DNA from: a virus
Direction: 5' to 3' (one strand)
Virus record (IMG/VR): IMGVR_UViG_3300025135_000591
Location: 1-20,407 of that record
Length of the DNA: 20,407 nt
The position numbers and the translations under genes were made by a program. Below, one piece after another: positions 6,621 to 14,428 of the stretch. Under the pieces are notes generated by a model. That model saw nothing but the letters and a program-made list of their open reading frames with translations, was not told where the DNA came from and made no database searches. Numbering within the stretch: the stretch's first letter is position 1; each line of letters starts with the position of its first letter.

Positions 6621-8292
6621 GGCAGAAAAACGCAAGCAAGAAAAACTTATTACGCATGATATGGTTGAAAAGAACTTAGATAAATTAATTCCTTATTTAT
6701 CATTTTTTAGAGCTTACCCAGACAAGTTTATAGATACTATTTCTGCACCTGATTGTCCTTTTAAATTCTTTTTTTATCAAAGAATTTTTTTAAGAGTTGT
6801 TATGCGCTTTAAATATGTTTTTGTTACTTTTAATAGAGCTTTTGCTAAGTCGTTTTTATCTGTTTTAGCGCTATATTTAAAATGTATGTTCTACCCAGGA
6901 ATTAAATTATTTATAACTGCTGGAGGAAAAGAACAAGCTACAGATATCGCCAAAGCTAAATTAGATGAAATATGGGATTGGTGGCCATGTTTAAGAAATG
7001 AAATGGCAAAATATGAAAAAAGTAAAGATTATATTAAAGTAATTTTTAAGAATGGTAGTCATTTAGATATTATGCCAGCAAAAGAAACTACAAGAGGACA
7101 ACGGAGACATGGAGGTCTTTTAGATGAGGTTATTATGATTGATGGAGAGAAATTAAATCGTTTTGTAATTCCTACCATGAACGTTGACAGAGTAGCACGG
7201 TGCGGAGGCATAGATCCAAATGAGAATCATAAGAGTCAAATATATGTTACAACGGCTGGCCATAAATCTTCTTTTGCATATGAAAAAATGATGCAATTAT
7301 TAGTTTGGATGTTTGTAAGAAAAAATGCTTTTGTATGGGGTGGAGATTATCGTATTCCTATGATGCATGGTTTATTAAGTGAAGATTTTGTAGATGAATT
7401 AAAAGAAGATGGAACTTATAATGAAATGGATTTCAGTAGAGAATATGAAAGTCTTTGGAGTGGTGCAGCGCAAGATGCATTTTTTGATCCAGAACAATTT
7501 GATAGATATAGAGTACTTGAAAAACCTCATAATAGATATATTCCTTCTGATGGAGCAGAAAATTTTTATATTATGGGAGTTGACGTAGCTAGATTAAAAG
7601 CACAAACAGTAGTGCAAATTATAAAAGTAGTAAGAAGGCCGGCAGGATATTATAAATCTTTAGTAAATACATTTGTTTATGAAAATAGACATTTTGTAGA
7701 ACAAGCAATAGATATTAAACGCAAAGCGATGGATTTTAATGTTAAACAAGTTGTTATTGACGGCAGTGGATTAGGAGTTGGTCTAATAGATTTTTTAGTT
7801 ATTGAAAATCAAGATACTTTAACAGAAAGTATTTATCCTCCTTTCTCTGTTACGAATGATAGTAATTATGATCAATTTGTAAAAGCAGAATCTTTGCCTT
7901 TACTTCATGTTATAAAGCCAAATGATGAATTAAACAGTCAAATATATGTGAATTGTTTGTCTCAATTTAATAGTGGTAAAATTAAGTTATTAGTAGATGA
8001 AAAAGTAGCAAAAACTAAACTATTGAATACGGCAGAAGGCAGACAAATGGCATCAGAACAAAAAGCATATTATCTTATGCCTTTTACTTATACTTCTATT
8101 TTGAAACAAGAAATGATGAATTTGCGGCAAAAGCACGATGGAAAATACTTAAGATTAGAAGAAGTTCAGAAAAAAGGCAAAGATAAATTTAGTGCTTTTG
8201 TATATGCTTTATGGTATATAAAAATTTTAGAAGATAAATTAATACAAGAAAAGAAGAAAAGAAAATTATCAGATTTTCTTATGTATAATTAA
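6598..8292 (+). CDS. terL: Terminase large subunit (packaging ATPase and nuclease)
   Basis: ATG 6598 is chosen because AGAGG at 6584-6588 lies nine bases upstream; TTG 6592 is too close. The 564-residue product has an N-terminal ATPase and a C-terminal RNase H-like nuclease. The Walker A is an unusual FNRAFAKSF (78-86, with K84/S85), and the Walker B is LLDE with D176 and catalytic E177. Nuclease acids are likely D329 (MGVDVAR), D388 (VVIDGSGLG) and D529 (KDKFSAFVYALWY). It should dock on the portal, pump DNA into the prohead with ATP, and cut the concatemer at the start and end of packaging. Its stop is 18 bases from the apparent portal start. The length fits the family. Confidence 0.93.
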   Translation: MNIMRKHRAEKRKQEKLITHDMVEKNLDKLIPYLSFFRAYPDKFIDTISAPDCPFKFFFYQRIFLRVVMRFKYVFVTFNRAFAKSFLSVLALYLKCMFYPGIKLFITAGGKEQATDIAKAKLDEIWDWWPCLRNEMAKYEKSKDYIKVIFKNGSHLDIMPAKETTRGQRRHGGLLDEVIMIDGEKLNRFVIPTMNVDRVARCGGIDPNENHKSQIYVTTAGHKSSFAYEKMMQLLVWMFVRKNAFVWGGDYRIPMMHGLLSEDFVDELKEDGTYNEMDFSREYESLWSGAAQDAFFDPEQFDRYRVLEKPHNRYIPSDGAENFYIMGVDVARLKAQTVVQIIKVVRRPAGYYKSLVNTFVYENRHFVEQAIDIKRKAMDFNVKQVVIDGSGLGVGLIDFLVIENQDTLTESIYPPFSVTNDSNYDQFVKAESLPLLHVIKPNDELNSQIYVNCLSQFNSGKIKLLVDEKVAKTKLLNTAEGRQMASEQKAYYLMPFTYTSILKQEMMNLRQKHDGKYLRLEEVQKKGKDKFSAFVYALWYIKILEDKLIQEKKKRKLSDFLMYN

Positions 8293-8293
8293 G

Positions 8294-8313
8294 AAAGGAG
8301 GGTCAAGATTATT
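8294..8313 (+). promoter_or_regulatory. Strong ribosome binding site serving an ATT start codon
   Basis: AAAGGAGGG at 8294-8302 is one of the strongest SD sites in the window, yet the only codon at the right distance in the portal frame is ATT at 8311 (or ATT 8308). AUU starts are rare and in bacteria are best known from infC, where initiation factor 3 discriminates against them. This would lower portal synthesis compared with the genes around it. Confidence 0.6.
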
Positions 8314-9783
8314 AAAAGAACACATCCTGATAGATTACAAAATATTAAAGAATTTGGGAAAGATGTTATGCAATTTAGGGCATTAACAGAAGAATTGTTA
8401 CCAACTTTGAAAACTGAAGGTCCTATGTATGCTTATTCTTCTGAAGATGTTAAGCTTACCATTGAAAGTGGAGATAAGAATCAAATGCGAGAGATTTCTC
8501 AGCATTTCTTCACAGTTAGTGGTATTTATAAAAGATTAATTTATTTATTTGCTGCTATGCCTAAATTTTATACTTTGGTTATTCCGCATTTTTTTACAGA
8601 AAAAGTACCAGAAAATAAAATGATGAAAGATTTTGTACAAGCATTAGATTTTGTAGATAATTTGAATATTAATTTGATTTTTCCTTTAATTAATTTATCA
8701 GTTTTTAAATATGGTATTTATTATGGATATTTAAGAGATGATAAAGATCCAACAGTTATTCAAACTTTACCTTTAGCATATTGTAGAAGTCGTTATAAAA
8801 AAGACAATAGATATACAGTTGAATTAAATTTAACTTATTTTGATCGTGAATTTGTAACAACAGAAGAAAAAACTCAAGCTATTAAACAATATCCTAAAGA
8901 AATTCAAAAAGAATATAATAGATATAAATCTGGTAGCACTTCTGGGGCGGATAAGGAATGGGTAATTTTGGATTTGGATCGTGCTATTTGTTTCAAAATG
9001 CCAGATGAAATTCCTTTTTTCTTACCTATTATTATTGATTTAATTGAACTTAGAGAAGCTAAAAATATTGAGTTGAGTAAAGATAAATTAGAGTTATTCC
9101 AATTATTAGTACAAAAGATACCCTTTGACAAAGAAGGTAATCCTGTATTCGACCTTCCTGAAGCTAAAGAGTTCCATAAAAATGCTTTAAAAATGCTCCA
9201 ACATAATCAAGGCATTGATGTTCTAACTACTTTTGCAGAAATGGATATATTGAATATTAAAGAAGCTAGACAAGTTCAAAAAGACAACTTATTAAAAACT
9301 GAAAGATCTGTTTTTAATGAAGCTGGCATTAGTAAAATGCTATTTGCCGCAGAATCTAATATTTCATTACAACATTCAATTACTACGAATGAAAGTGTAT
9401 TAGCTTTTTTATGGCCTCAGTATTCTGATTGGTTAACACATGCAACTAATTTTACTATAAAGCGTAATAATAAATATGCTTTTGAAGTGTGGTTTCCACC
9501 AGTAACAATTTTTAATGAAAAAGAGCTCCAAGAAAGATATATAAAACAAGCTACTTTTGGTTATGCAAAATTATTACCAGGTATTATGACAGGTATGAAA
9601 CAAAGTTCAATATTGAATTTAATGAAGTTTGAAAATGATTATTTAAAACTGAATGATATGATGGAACCATTAAAATCTAGTCATACTCAGTCTGGAGAAT
9701 CGGGTAGACCAGATAAGCCAGATGAAAAAAAAGTGGATGATACCATAGATAATGAAAATGAAGGCTCACAGGGAGGTGAATAA
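8311..9783 (+). CDS. Portal protein, apparent ATT start
   Basis: This 490-residue product fits the portal family of Gram-positive phages by position after the terminase and by features: a helical N-terminus, a strand-rich central part (YGYLRDD, LPLAYCRSRY), a long helix-rich stem and a SVFNEAGISKMLF segment typical of these portals. The C-terminal 40 residues are polar and disordered. It would form the dodecameric ring at one capsid vertex. The strong SD AAAGGAGGG (8294-8302) lies eight bases before ATT 8311, and no ATG, GTG or TTG occurs in this frame between the terminase stop and ATG 8368. ATG 8368 has no good SD, and the codons between read as normal protein (KRTHPDRLQNIKEFGKDV). The gene end holds the SD of the protease gene. 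Confidence 0.82.
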   Translation: MKRTHPDRLQNIKEFGKDVMQFRALTEELLPTLKTEGPMYAYSSEDVKLTIESGDKNQMREISQHFFTVSGIYKRLIYLFAAMPKFYTLVIPHFFTEKVPENKMMKDFVQALDFVDNLNINLIFPLINLSVFKYGIYYGYLRDDKDPTVIQTLPLAYCRSRYKKDNRYTVELNLTYFDREFVTTEEKTQAIKQYPKEIQKEYNRYKSGSTSGADKEWVILDLDRAICFKMPDEIPFFLPIIIDLIELREAKNIELSKDKLELFQLLVQKIPFDKEGNPVFDLPEAKEFHKNALKMLQHNQGIDVLTTFAEMDILNIKEARQVQKDNLLKTERSVFNEAGISKMLFAAESNISLQHSITTNESVLAFLWPQYSDWLTHATNFTIKRNNKYAFEVWFPPVTIFNEKELQERYIKQATFGYAKLLPGIMTGMKQSSILNLMKFENDYLKLNDMMEPLKSSHTQSGESGRPDKPDEKKVDDTIDNENEGSQGGE

Positions 9784-9785
9784 AA

Positions 9786-11210
9786 TTGCCAAAACTTATT
9801 GCTAGACCTGAAAATTTACAAGGAGTAACAAGATTTAATATACAAATATCAGATGTTGAACCTATCAATGATTTATTTTCTAAATGTTTTATAAAAATTT
9901 TATATCCTGGTTTAAATCAAAATAATATTTATATTGAAAAAGAAGTAGCAAATGTAATGTCAGAAACATTATATAATATACCTATTGTTGGTGAATTTAT
10001 AGAAACAATTGAAGATTTTAAAGATCATGGCGGAAGAATAGAGATAACTTCTGACGATATTAAATTTATACAGACAACTAAACCATATGGATTTGTGCCA
10101 GAGGGAGCAGAAATAGGCTGGCAGAATGTTGTAGAGAACGATGGGACAAGCCGAGAATATTTAACTTGTACAGGTTATTTATGGACTGGGAGATATCCTG
10201 AAGTTGTTGCAGTTATTCAAGATGGTAGACCACAAAGCATGGAATTAGATGAAGAATCGCTAGAAGGATATTGGGAAAGAAAAGATAATCAAGAATTTTT
10301 CCACATTACAAAAGCTAAATTCTCAGCTTTATGTATCTTAGGAAAAGACGTTCCTCCCGCGTTTGAATCAGCTAATATTGGCAGTTATTATGTTAGCAAT
10401 CCTATTGCTTTTAGTAAGCAACTTGGAAAGTTAATAAGGAATTTAGAGGAATCCTTAGTAGAAATAGAAGATAAAAAGGTAGTTAATTTTTCTTCTATTA
10501 AAGATAACAAGGAGGAAAAAACTAAAAAAGGAGGTTCAAATATGTTACAATTTAATTTGAATCTTGATGAAGACAATATCAAATATAAGCTTTATAGTAT
10601 ATTAAATGAAATTGTAGATGATACAAGAGAACTTAAATATAGTATTGCACAAGTTGATATTAATTCAGAAGAGGTCGTATTTGTTGATGAAAGTAATGAT
10701 AAAACATTTTTACAAAAATATGAAATAATAGATGATAATTTAAGTTTTGTTGGAGAGCCTGCAGAAGTTATACTAACAATTGCAAATGATAAAGAAATGG
10801 AAGAATTACAAACAAAATACGAACAATTAAATACTGAATATGAAGAATTAAAAGCTAAAAGTGGAGAAGAAAATACTAACAATGATACTGTATTACAACA
10901 AAAATTAGTAGATTTAGAACAAGAAAATCAAGCGTTAAAAGAATTTAAACAGCAAGTAGAAACCAAAGGAAAAGAAGATGTAATAGCTAAATTTAGTGCA
11001 ATTTTATCGGAAGAAGATATGCTTCCTTTCCAAGAGAAACTAGATAGTTTCAATCAATACGATTTAGAAAAAGAATTGGCTGCAATAGCTTTTAGTAAAA
11101 TTGATTTTTCTAAACAAGGAACAGATAATGATTTAATCCCAGATCCTAAAGAAAATGATGATTTGCCTGGATGGATTAAAATTGTTAAAAAACATAATGT
11201 AAATGAGTAA
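9786..11210 (+). CDS. Prohead protease fused in frame to scaffold
   Basis: The start is TTG 9786, seven bases after GGAGGTG at 9772-9778. The 474-residue product has an N-terminal protease domain (about 1-225). Blocks IPIVGEFIE, DFKDHGG, KPYGFVPEG, REYLTCTGYLWTGRY and GRPQSMELDEES, then FSALCILGKDVPPAFESA, match the prohead protease family of Gram-positive phages. Likely catalytic residues are H81 and S151, by motif position. From about residue 253 the sequence becomes acidic and helical with a coiled coil (around 335-385), typical of scaffold. A nested start for that part is listed separately. The protease should cut scaffold and possibly capsid protein during prohead maturation. Protease-scaffold joining in one frame is known from lambda C/Nu3 and other phages. 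Confidence 0.85.
   Translation: MPKLIARPENLQGVTRFNIQISDVEPINDLFSKCFIKILYPGLNQNNIYIEKEVANVMSETLYNIPIVGEFIETIEDFKDHGGRIEITSDDIKFIQTTKPYGFVPEGAEIGWQNVVENDGTSREYLTCTGYLWTGRYPEVVAVIQDGRPQSMELDEESLEGYWERKDNQEFFHITKAKFSALCILGKDVPPAFESANIGSYYVSNPIAFSKQLGKLIRNLEESLVEIEDKKVVNFSSIKDNKEEKTKKGGSNMLQFNLNLDEDNIKYKLYSILNEIVDDTRELKYSIAQVDINSEEVVFVDESNDKTFLQKYEIIDDNLSFVGEPAEVILTIANDKEMEELQTKYEQLNTEYEELKAKSGEENTNNDTVLQQKLVDLEQENQALKEFKQQVETKGKEDVIAKFSAILSEEDMLPFQEKLDSFNQYDLEKELAAIAFSKIDFSKQGTDNDLIPDPKENDDLPGWIKIVKKHNVNE
10542..11210 (+). CDS. Nested scaffold protein from an internal start
   Basis: ATG 10542 is in frame with the protease gene and lies seven bases after AAAGGAGG (10527-10534); another AAGGAGG lies just upstream near 10508-10514. 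The 222-residue product begins MLQFNLNLDED and contains only the acidic, helical part. It has a clear coiled coil (EELQTKYEQLNTEYEELKAK, then VDLEQENQALKEFKQQVE) and a C-terminal segment with WIKIVKKHNV, which may bind capsid protein. Scaffold is needed in far greater amount than protease, and a strong internal start would provide that ratio. SD and start are visible; production of the short form is inferred. Confidence 0.75.
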   Translation: MLQFNLNLDEDNIKYKLYSILNEIVDDTRELKYSIAQVDINSEEVVFVDESNDKTFLQKYEIIDDNLSFVGEPAEVILTIANDKEMEELQTKYEQLNTEYEELKAKSGEENTNNDTVLQQKLVDLEQENQALKEFKQQVETKGKEDVIAKFSAILSEEDMLPFQEKLDSFNQYDLEKELAAIAFSKIDFSKQGTDNDLIPDPKENDDLPGWIKIVKKHNVNE

Positions 11211-11216
11211 AATCAT

Positions 11217-11257
11217 TAAAGGAAAGAAAGGAACAAGCTCAAAATTTTAAGGAGGAT
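11217..11257 (+). promoter_or_regulatory. Purine-rich leader and SD of the decoration gene
   Basis: The gap before ATG 11264 holds ATTAAAGGAAAGAAAGG and then AAGGAGG. A similar ATTAAAAGGAAAATAAA plus AAGGAGG precedes the capsid gene (11850-11879), and AGTAAAGGAGAAAAAG plus AAGGAGG precedes the tail tube gene (16699-16723). These unstructured A/G tracts with a minor SD upstream of the main one may act as ribosome standby sites for the most expressed genes. No promoter was identified here. Confidence 0.4.
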
Positions 11258-11263
11258 ATATAA

Positions 11264-11845
11264 ATGGCAACTTATTTAAGAGATATTAACGGAGGAGACT
11301 ACTCTGTATTAGAAGCTAATTTTTTAGCAGCAAGAAGAACAGGTCAAGTTAAAGCACAATTGCCTTTAGGTAGTGATTTTGCTGCCGGCGAAGCAGTAGA
11401 GAATGGTATGTTTTTAGTATATGATACAGTAGCAGAAGAAGTTAAAAAACCTGCTAGTGCTGACCAAAAAGGTATGATGTTACATTTTTCAGTTGAAAAA
11501 GAATATGATAACATTCGTCCAGGTCTAAATACCTATGCGATTTTCAAACAAGACGCTAATAAATTTCCAGGAACACCATATCCAAGGTTATTTCAACCTC
11601 ATCTAGGAGATACTTTTACTACTGATGCAGTTCGTTTAAATAACGGAGATTTAAGTGCAGCAAATGCTCTAGCAGCATATGAAGCATTAACTGCAGGTCA
11701 TGTTTTTGGAATTGGAACAGATGGTTTTATTAATGCAACTACTAGTGGGGCAGCTGCTGAAGGAGTTCGTGTTAAATTAGTGAGTTTAACAACTTTACCA
11801 AATGGTGGCTACGCTTGTAAATTTGAAGTAGCCTATGTAGCTTAA
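11264..11845 (+). CDS. Probable capsid decoration (head stabilisation) protein
   Basis: The ATG follows a strong AAGGAGG and a purine-rich leader. The 193-residue product is rich in Ala, Gly and Thr with alternating short strands and no long helix, charged cluster or membrane segment. It lies between scaffold and major capsid, where head decoration proteins are usually encoded. Codon use shifts toward more C- and G-ending codons than in the neighbours, as in the capsid gene, suggesting an abundant virion protein. The sequence itself was not matched to a named family, so the role rests on position, composition and expression signals. A minor capsid or head-fibre protein is the main alternative. 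Confidence 0.6.
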   Translation: MATYLRDINGGDYSVLEANFLAARRTGQVKAQLPLGSDFAAGEAVENGMFLVYDTVAEEVKKPASADQKGMMLHFSVEKEYDNIRPGLNTYAIFKQDANKFPGTPYPRLFQPHLGDTFTTDAVRLNNGDLSAANALAAYEALTAGHVFGIGTDGFINATTSGAAAEGVRVKLVSLTTLPNGGYACKFEVAYVA

Positions 11846-11886
11846 GAGATTAAAAGGAAAATAAAAAAAAACAAGGAGGATCTTCA

Positions 11887-12915
11887 ATGGACGCAAAATT
11901 AAAAGATCTGAAACAATTAGCGTTGCAAGTGGCAAAGAAGCAGCCACCAACAAATTTTACATTAGAACAAGCAGAGGATGCGCTAAGAAAAGAATTAAGA
12001 ACTTTAGCGCCTGACTATAATGCTTTTAGACGCAATAAATTAACTATTTATGAGTTAATGCAAGAAATTACCGATGAAATTCTTCCAAATAGAGTAATTG
12101 AAGCTATGGGAAGATTTGCTGAAGTTAAAAACTTCAGACAAGGACAGAAGCCTATTTTTAAGAAAAAACTTGGAAAACAAAGAGGTAAATCTTTCGTTAC
12201 TCAAGTTGGTTTAAGTGGTATCTATGAGACTTTCAGACTAGATTCAACTTACTTAGAAGTTCCAACCAAAGCTTATGGTGGAGCAGCAGTAATTGAATTT
12301 GAAAGATTTTTAGATGGATTAGAAAGCTTAGATGAACTAATGGTTATTATTCAAGAAGGGCTTGAAGATGCATTTTATCGTGAAGTACAAAATGCTCTAA
12401 TTGCTACAATTGAAAATATGCCTGTTCCTAATGTTTATACTGGTTCTACTTTCTCCGGTTCACAAATGACTAATTTAATCAATGTTGCAAAAGCTTACGG
12501 AGGAAATGCAAATATCTTTTGTACTTCTGAGTTTGCTTCTACAATTACTACTTCTGGTGGTTTTTATGGAGACAATGGTTGGAGTACAATAGAACAAATG
12601 GAATTAAGAAATCAAGGATTTATTGGTAAATATAAAGGAGCTAATGTTCTAACATTACCTCAAAGCTTTGTAGATGAAACTAATACAGAGCAAGTTATCA
12701 ATCCTGGGTATGCTTATATTATTCCAACTGGCGGAGAAGGCGATGAAAAAATCGTTAAGATCGCTATGGAAGGTAATACTATTGTAGACGATTTCAAAAA
12801 TGCTGATAGAAGCATGGAAATTCAAGTTTATAAGAAGTTCGGTGTTGCCGTACTGAATACAAATTATTACTGCATTTATCGTAATACTGCATTAGATCCA
12901 GAAAGCGGATCGTAA
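11887..12915 (+). CDS. Major capsid protein (HK97-fold)
   Basis: The ATG lies seven bases after AAGGAGG at 11873-11879. The 342-residue product starts with a helical N-terminal arm (about 1-90). It continues with the features of HK97-fold capsid proteins of this class: a strand-turn region KSFVTQVGLSG, a long spine-like helix around SLDELMVIIQEGLEDAFYRE, and an A-domain-like part with IFCTSEFA, GWSTIEQMELRNQGFIGKYKGANVLTLP and a final EIQVYKKFGVAVL. The stretch of helix, surface loop and GxYkGa-nVltlP is typical of capsid proteins near their C-terminus. Codons are visibly enriched in C-ending forms compared with early genes. A strong terminator follows directly, which would also protect the transcript's 3' end. 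Gene order and sequence agree. Confidence 0.9.
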   Translation: MDAKLKDLKQLALQVAKKQPPTNFTLEQAEDALRKELRTLAPDYNAFRRNKLTIYELMQEITDEILPNRVIEAMGRFAEVKNFRQGQKPIFKKKLGKQRGKSFVTQVGLSGIYETFRLDSTYLEVPTKAYGGAAVIEFERFLDGLESLDELMVIIQEGLEDAFYREVQNALIATIENMPVPNVYTGSTFSGSQMTNLINVAKAYGGNANIFCTSEFASTITTSGGFYGDNGWSTIEQMELRNQGFIGKYKGANVLTLPQSFVDETNTEQVINPGYAYIIPTGGEGDEKIVKIAMEGNTIVDDFKNADRSMEIQVYKKFGVAVLNTNYYCIYRNTALDPESGS

Positions 12916-12941
12916 AAATAACTATATAAATAAATTTCATT

Positions 12942-12970
12942 AGGGAGGGGATTAACTTCCCCTCCTTTTT
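12942..12970 (+). terminator. Rho-independent terminator after the major capsid gene
   Basis: GGAGGGG at 12944-12950 pairs with CCCCTCC at 12959-12965 across an eight-base loop, followed by TTTTT at 12966-12970. It ends the decoration-capsid transcript or reduces read-through into the connector genes. Confidence 0.88.
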
Positions 12971-12994
12971 AAAGAAAACAAGGAGGATTTTAAG

Positions 12995-13456
12995 ATGTTA
13001 GATGAAAAAATGAAAGTAGAAGTAGAAAGTATTGGTAGAGGCGCTGTAGGATATCAATGTGTTAGTAATCCTTTAGTTCAAAGAGTTTGGCATAAACCAG
13101 GTATTAAAAAAATGATTACCTTAGAAGAACTTAGAGATGCAGTTTCTGCCCCTGGTGGTAATTTGCTATTTACCAGACATTTACTTATTAAAGATGAGGA
13201 AGTTAGAGCTGAATTAGACCTTCCTATAGACAAAGATAAAATGATGTCTGATAAAGAGTTAGAAGATTTACTAAAAGGCAATCCTACTAAATTAAAAGAC
13301 ACTATGCCAAATTTATATAAAGAAACTCAACGAAGAATTGCTGATAAAGCTGTTCAAATGAAACTTGATAATTTAACTAAAGTTTCTATTATTAAAGAAC
13401 ATACAGGTATTGATGTATATAAATTAATACAACAATCAGAAGAAAAAACTACTTAA
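12995..13456 (+). CDS. Hypothetical head protein following the capsid gene
   Basis: The ATG lies eight bases after AAGGAGG at 12980-12986. The 153-residue product has an N-terminal strand-rich part (KVEVESIGRGAVGYQCVSN, then VQRVWHKPGIKKMITLEELRD), a PGGNLLF turn and a helical C-terminal half with many Lys and Glu. Proteins with the same layout, a short mixed N-terminus and an 'I-T-x-E-E-L...PGG' segment, are common just after the capsid gene in Gram-positive phages, but I cannot name their role. It is spaced 15 bases from the connector gene and likely belongs to head completion. Confidence 0.6.
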   Translation: MLDEKMKVEVESIGRGAVGYQCVSNPLVQRVWHKPGIKKMITLEELRDAVSAPGGNLLFTRHLLIKDEEVRAELDLPIDKDKMMSDKELEDLLKGNPTKLKDTMPNLYKETQRRIADKAVQMKLDNLTKVSIIKEHTGIDVYKLIQQSEEKTT

Positions 13457-13471
13457 GAGGGAGGTGCTTGA

Positions 13472-13918
13472 ATGGGAACTCCCTATGCAGTAATTTATGA
13501 TGCTTATTTTGCAAGAGTAAAAGATGATTTTTATCAAAGCATTGATAAAATAGAACTAGAAATGGAACTAATCAAAATTATGGAAGCTGCTTTGCCGCGT
13601 TTTTTATATCCAAAAGTTGATTTAGATTTGCGAGATAATATTACACAAGAATTTCAAGAGGATTTAACTAATGCTGAAATTCAAATCATAGCTATTTTGA
13701 TGAACTCTATATGGGCCGAAAAACAAATTAGCGATATTGAAGTTACTCGACAGGTATTTAGAGATCATGATTTTCAATTAACTTCACAAGCATCTCATTT
13801 GAGAGGTTTAATTGCATTACAAGTTACCTTAAAGCAAATATCTCGTGAAATGATGCACAATTATACTAAAGTCAAAGATAGAGAGCCTGACTTTAGCGGT
13901 TTAGCAGGGAGTTGGTAA
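13472..13918 (+). CDS. Head-tail connector (adaptor-like) protein
   Basis: ATG 13472 follows GGGAGGTG at about 13459-13465. The 148-residue product is almost all helical. It has the pattern of a widespread connector family of Gram-positive phages: a start with TPYAVIYDAYFARV, then LEMELIKIMEAALPRFLYPKVDLDLR, a QEDLTNAEIQIIAILMNSIWAE block and an HLRGLIALQVTLKQISREM helix. It should sit as a ring below the portal and begin the neck. Position after the capsid and before other short junction genes agrees with this. The next ATG follows the stop after three bases. Confidence 0.75.
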   Translation: MGTPYAVIYDAYFARVKDDFYQSIDKIELEMELIKIMEAALPRFLYPKVDLDLRDNITQEFQEDLTNAEIQIIAILMNSIWAEKQISDIEVTRQVFRDHDFQLTSQASHLRGLIALQVTLKQISREMMHNYTKVKDREPDFSGLAGSW

Positions 13919-13921
13919 TAA

Positions 13922-14428
13922 ATGAAAACTAACTATCAAATAACTGTTTCAGAGAAATTCTTTAATATGTGGAAGCAAGAATATGAAAGCTGGAAGAATA
14001 AAATTCATAAAAGTGAAGATAGTAAATTTATTATCAACTTAATTGATGAATTTTTAAACAAAGCAGAAATTAATAAGATGATTGTGACTAAATATAATGA
14101 TTTTGAAGAAGAGGTATATGTAAGATATATAACTTATGTAAAAAATCAAATTTTCAAAATTTTACCGCTTGCCGAAGAAAGAGGAGAATGGAGAAAACAC
14201 TTAGATACTTTAATTAACGAATTAACGGGTTCAGATAAAATTTTCCTTAGAAGTGTAAATTTTATTAGTTTAATTAATAAATTAGAGACTTTGAAAGATT
14301 TTCCTGAGTATCCTTTATCTCATTCTCTTGATAATATCAAGAATACTGAAGAATTTAAGACATTCAGAAAAACAGTATTTGAGTGCATGAATGTTGCTCA
14401 AGATTTAACTTTGGCAGGTGATAAATAA
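13922..14428 (+). CDS. Hypothetical helical protein in the connector operon
   Basis: Not recognised. ATG 13922 is preceded by AGGGAG near 13906-13911, inside the connector gene's end. The 168-residue product is helical and mixed-charge, with many Lys, Glu, Phe and Ile, no cysteine cluster, no membrane segment and no enzyme motif. Its stop overlaps the next start as TAATG, so translation is coupled to the neck protein downstream. By position it could be a neck or head-completion component or a small assembly factor. Confidence 0.6.
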   Translation: MKTNYQITVSEKFFNMWKQEYESWKNKIHKSEDSKFIINLIDEFLNKAEINKMIVTKYNDFEEEVYVRYITYVKNQIFKILPLAEERGEWRKHLDTLINELTGSDKIFLRSVNFISLINKLETLKDFPEYPLSHSLDNIKNTEEFKTFRKTVFECMNVAQDLTLAGDK

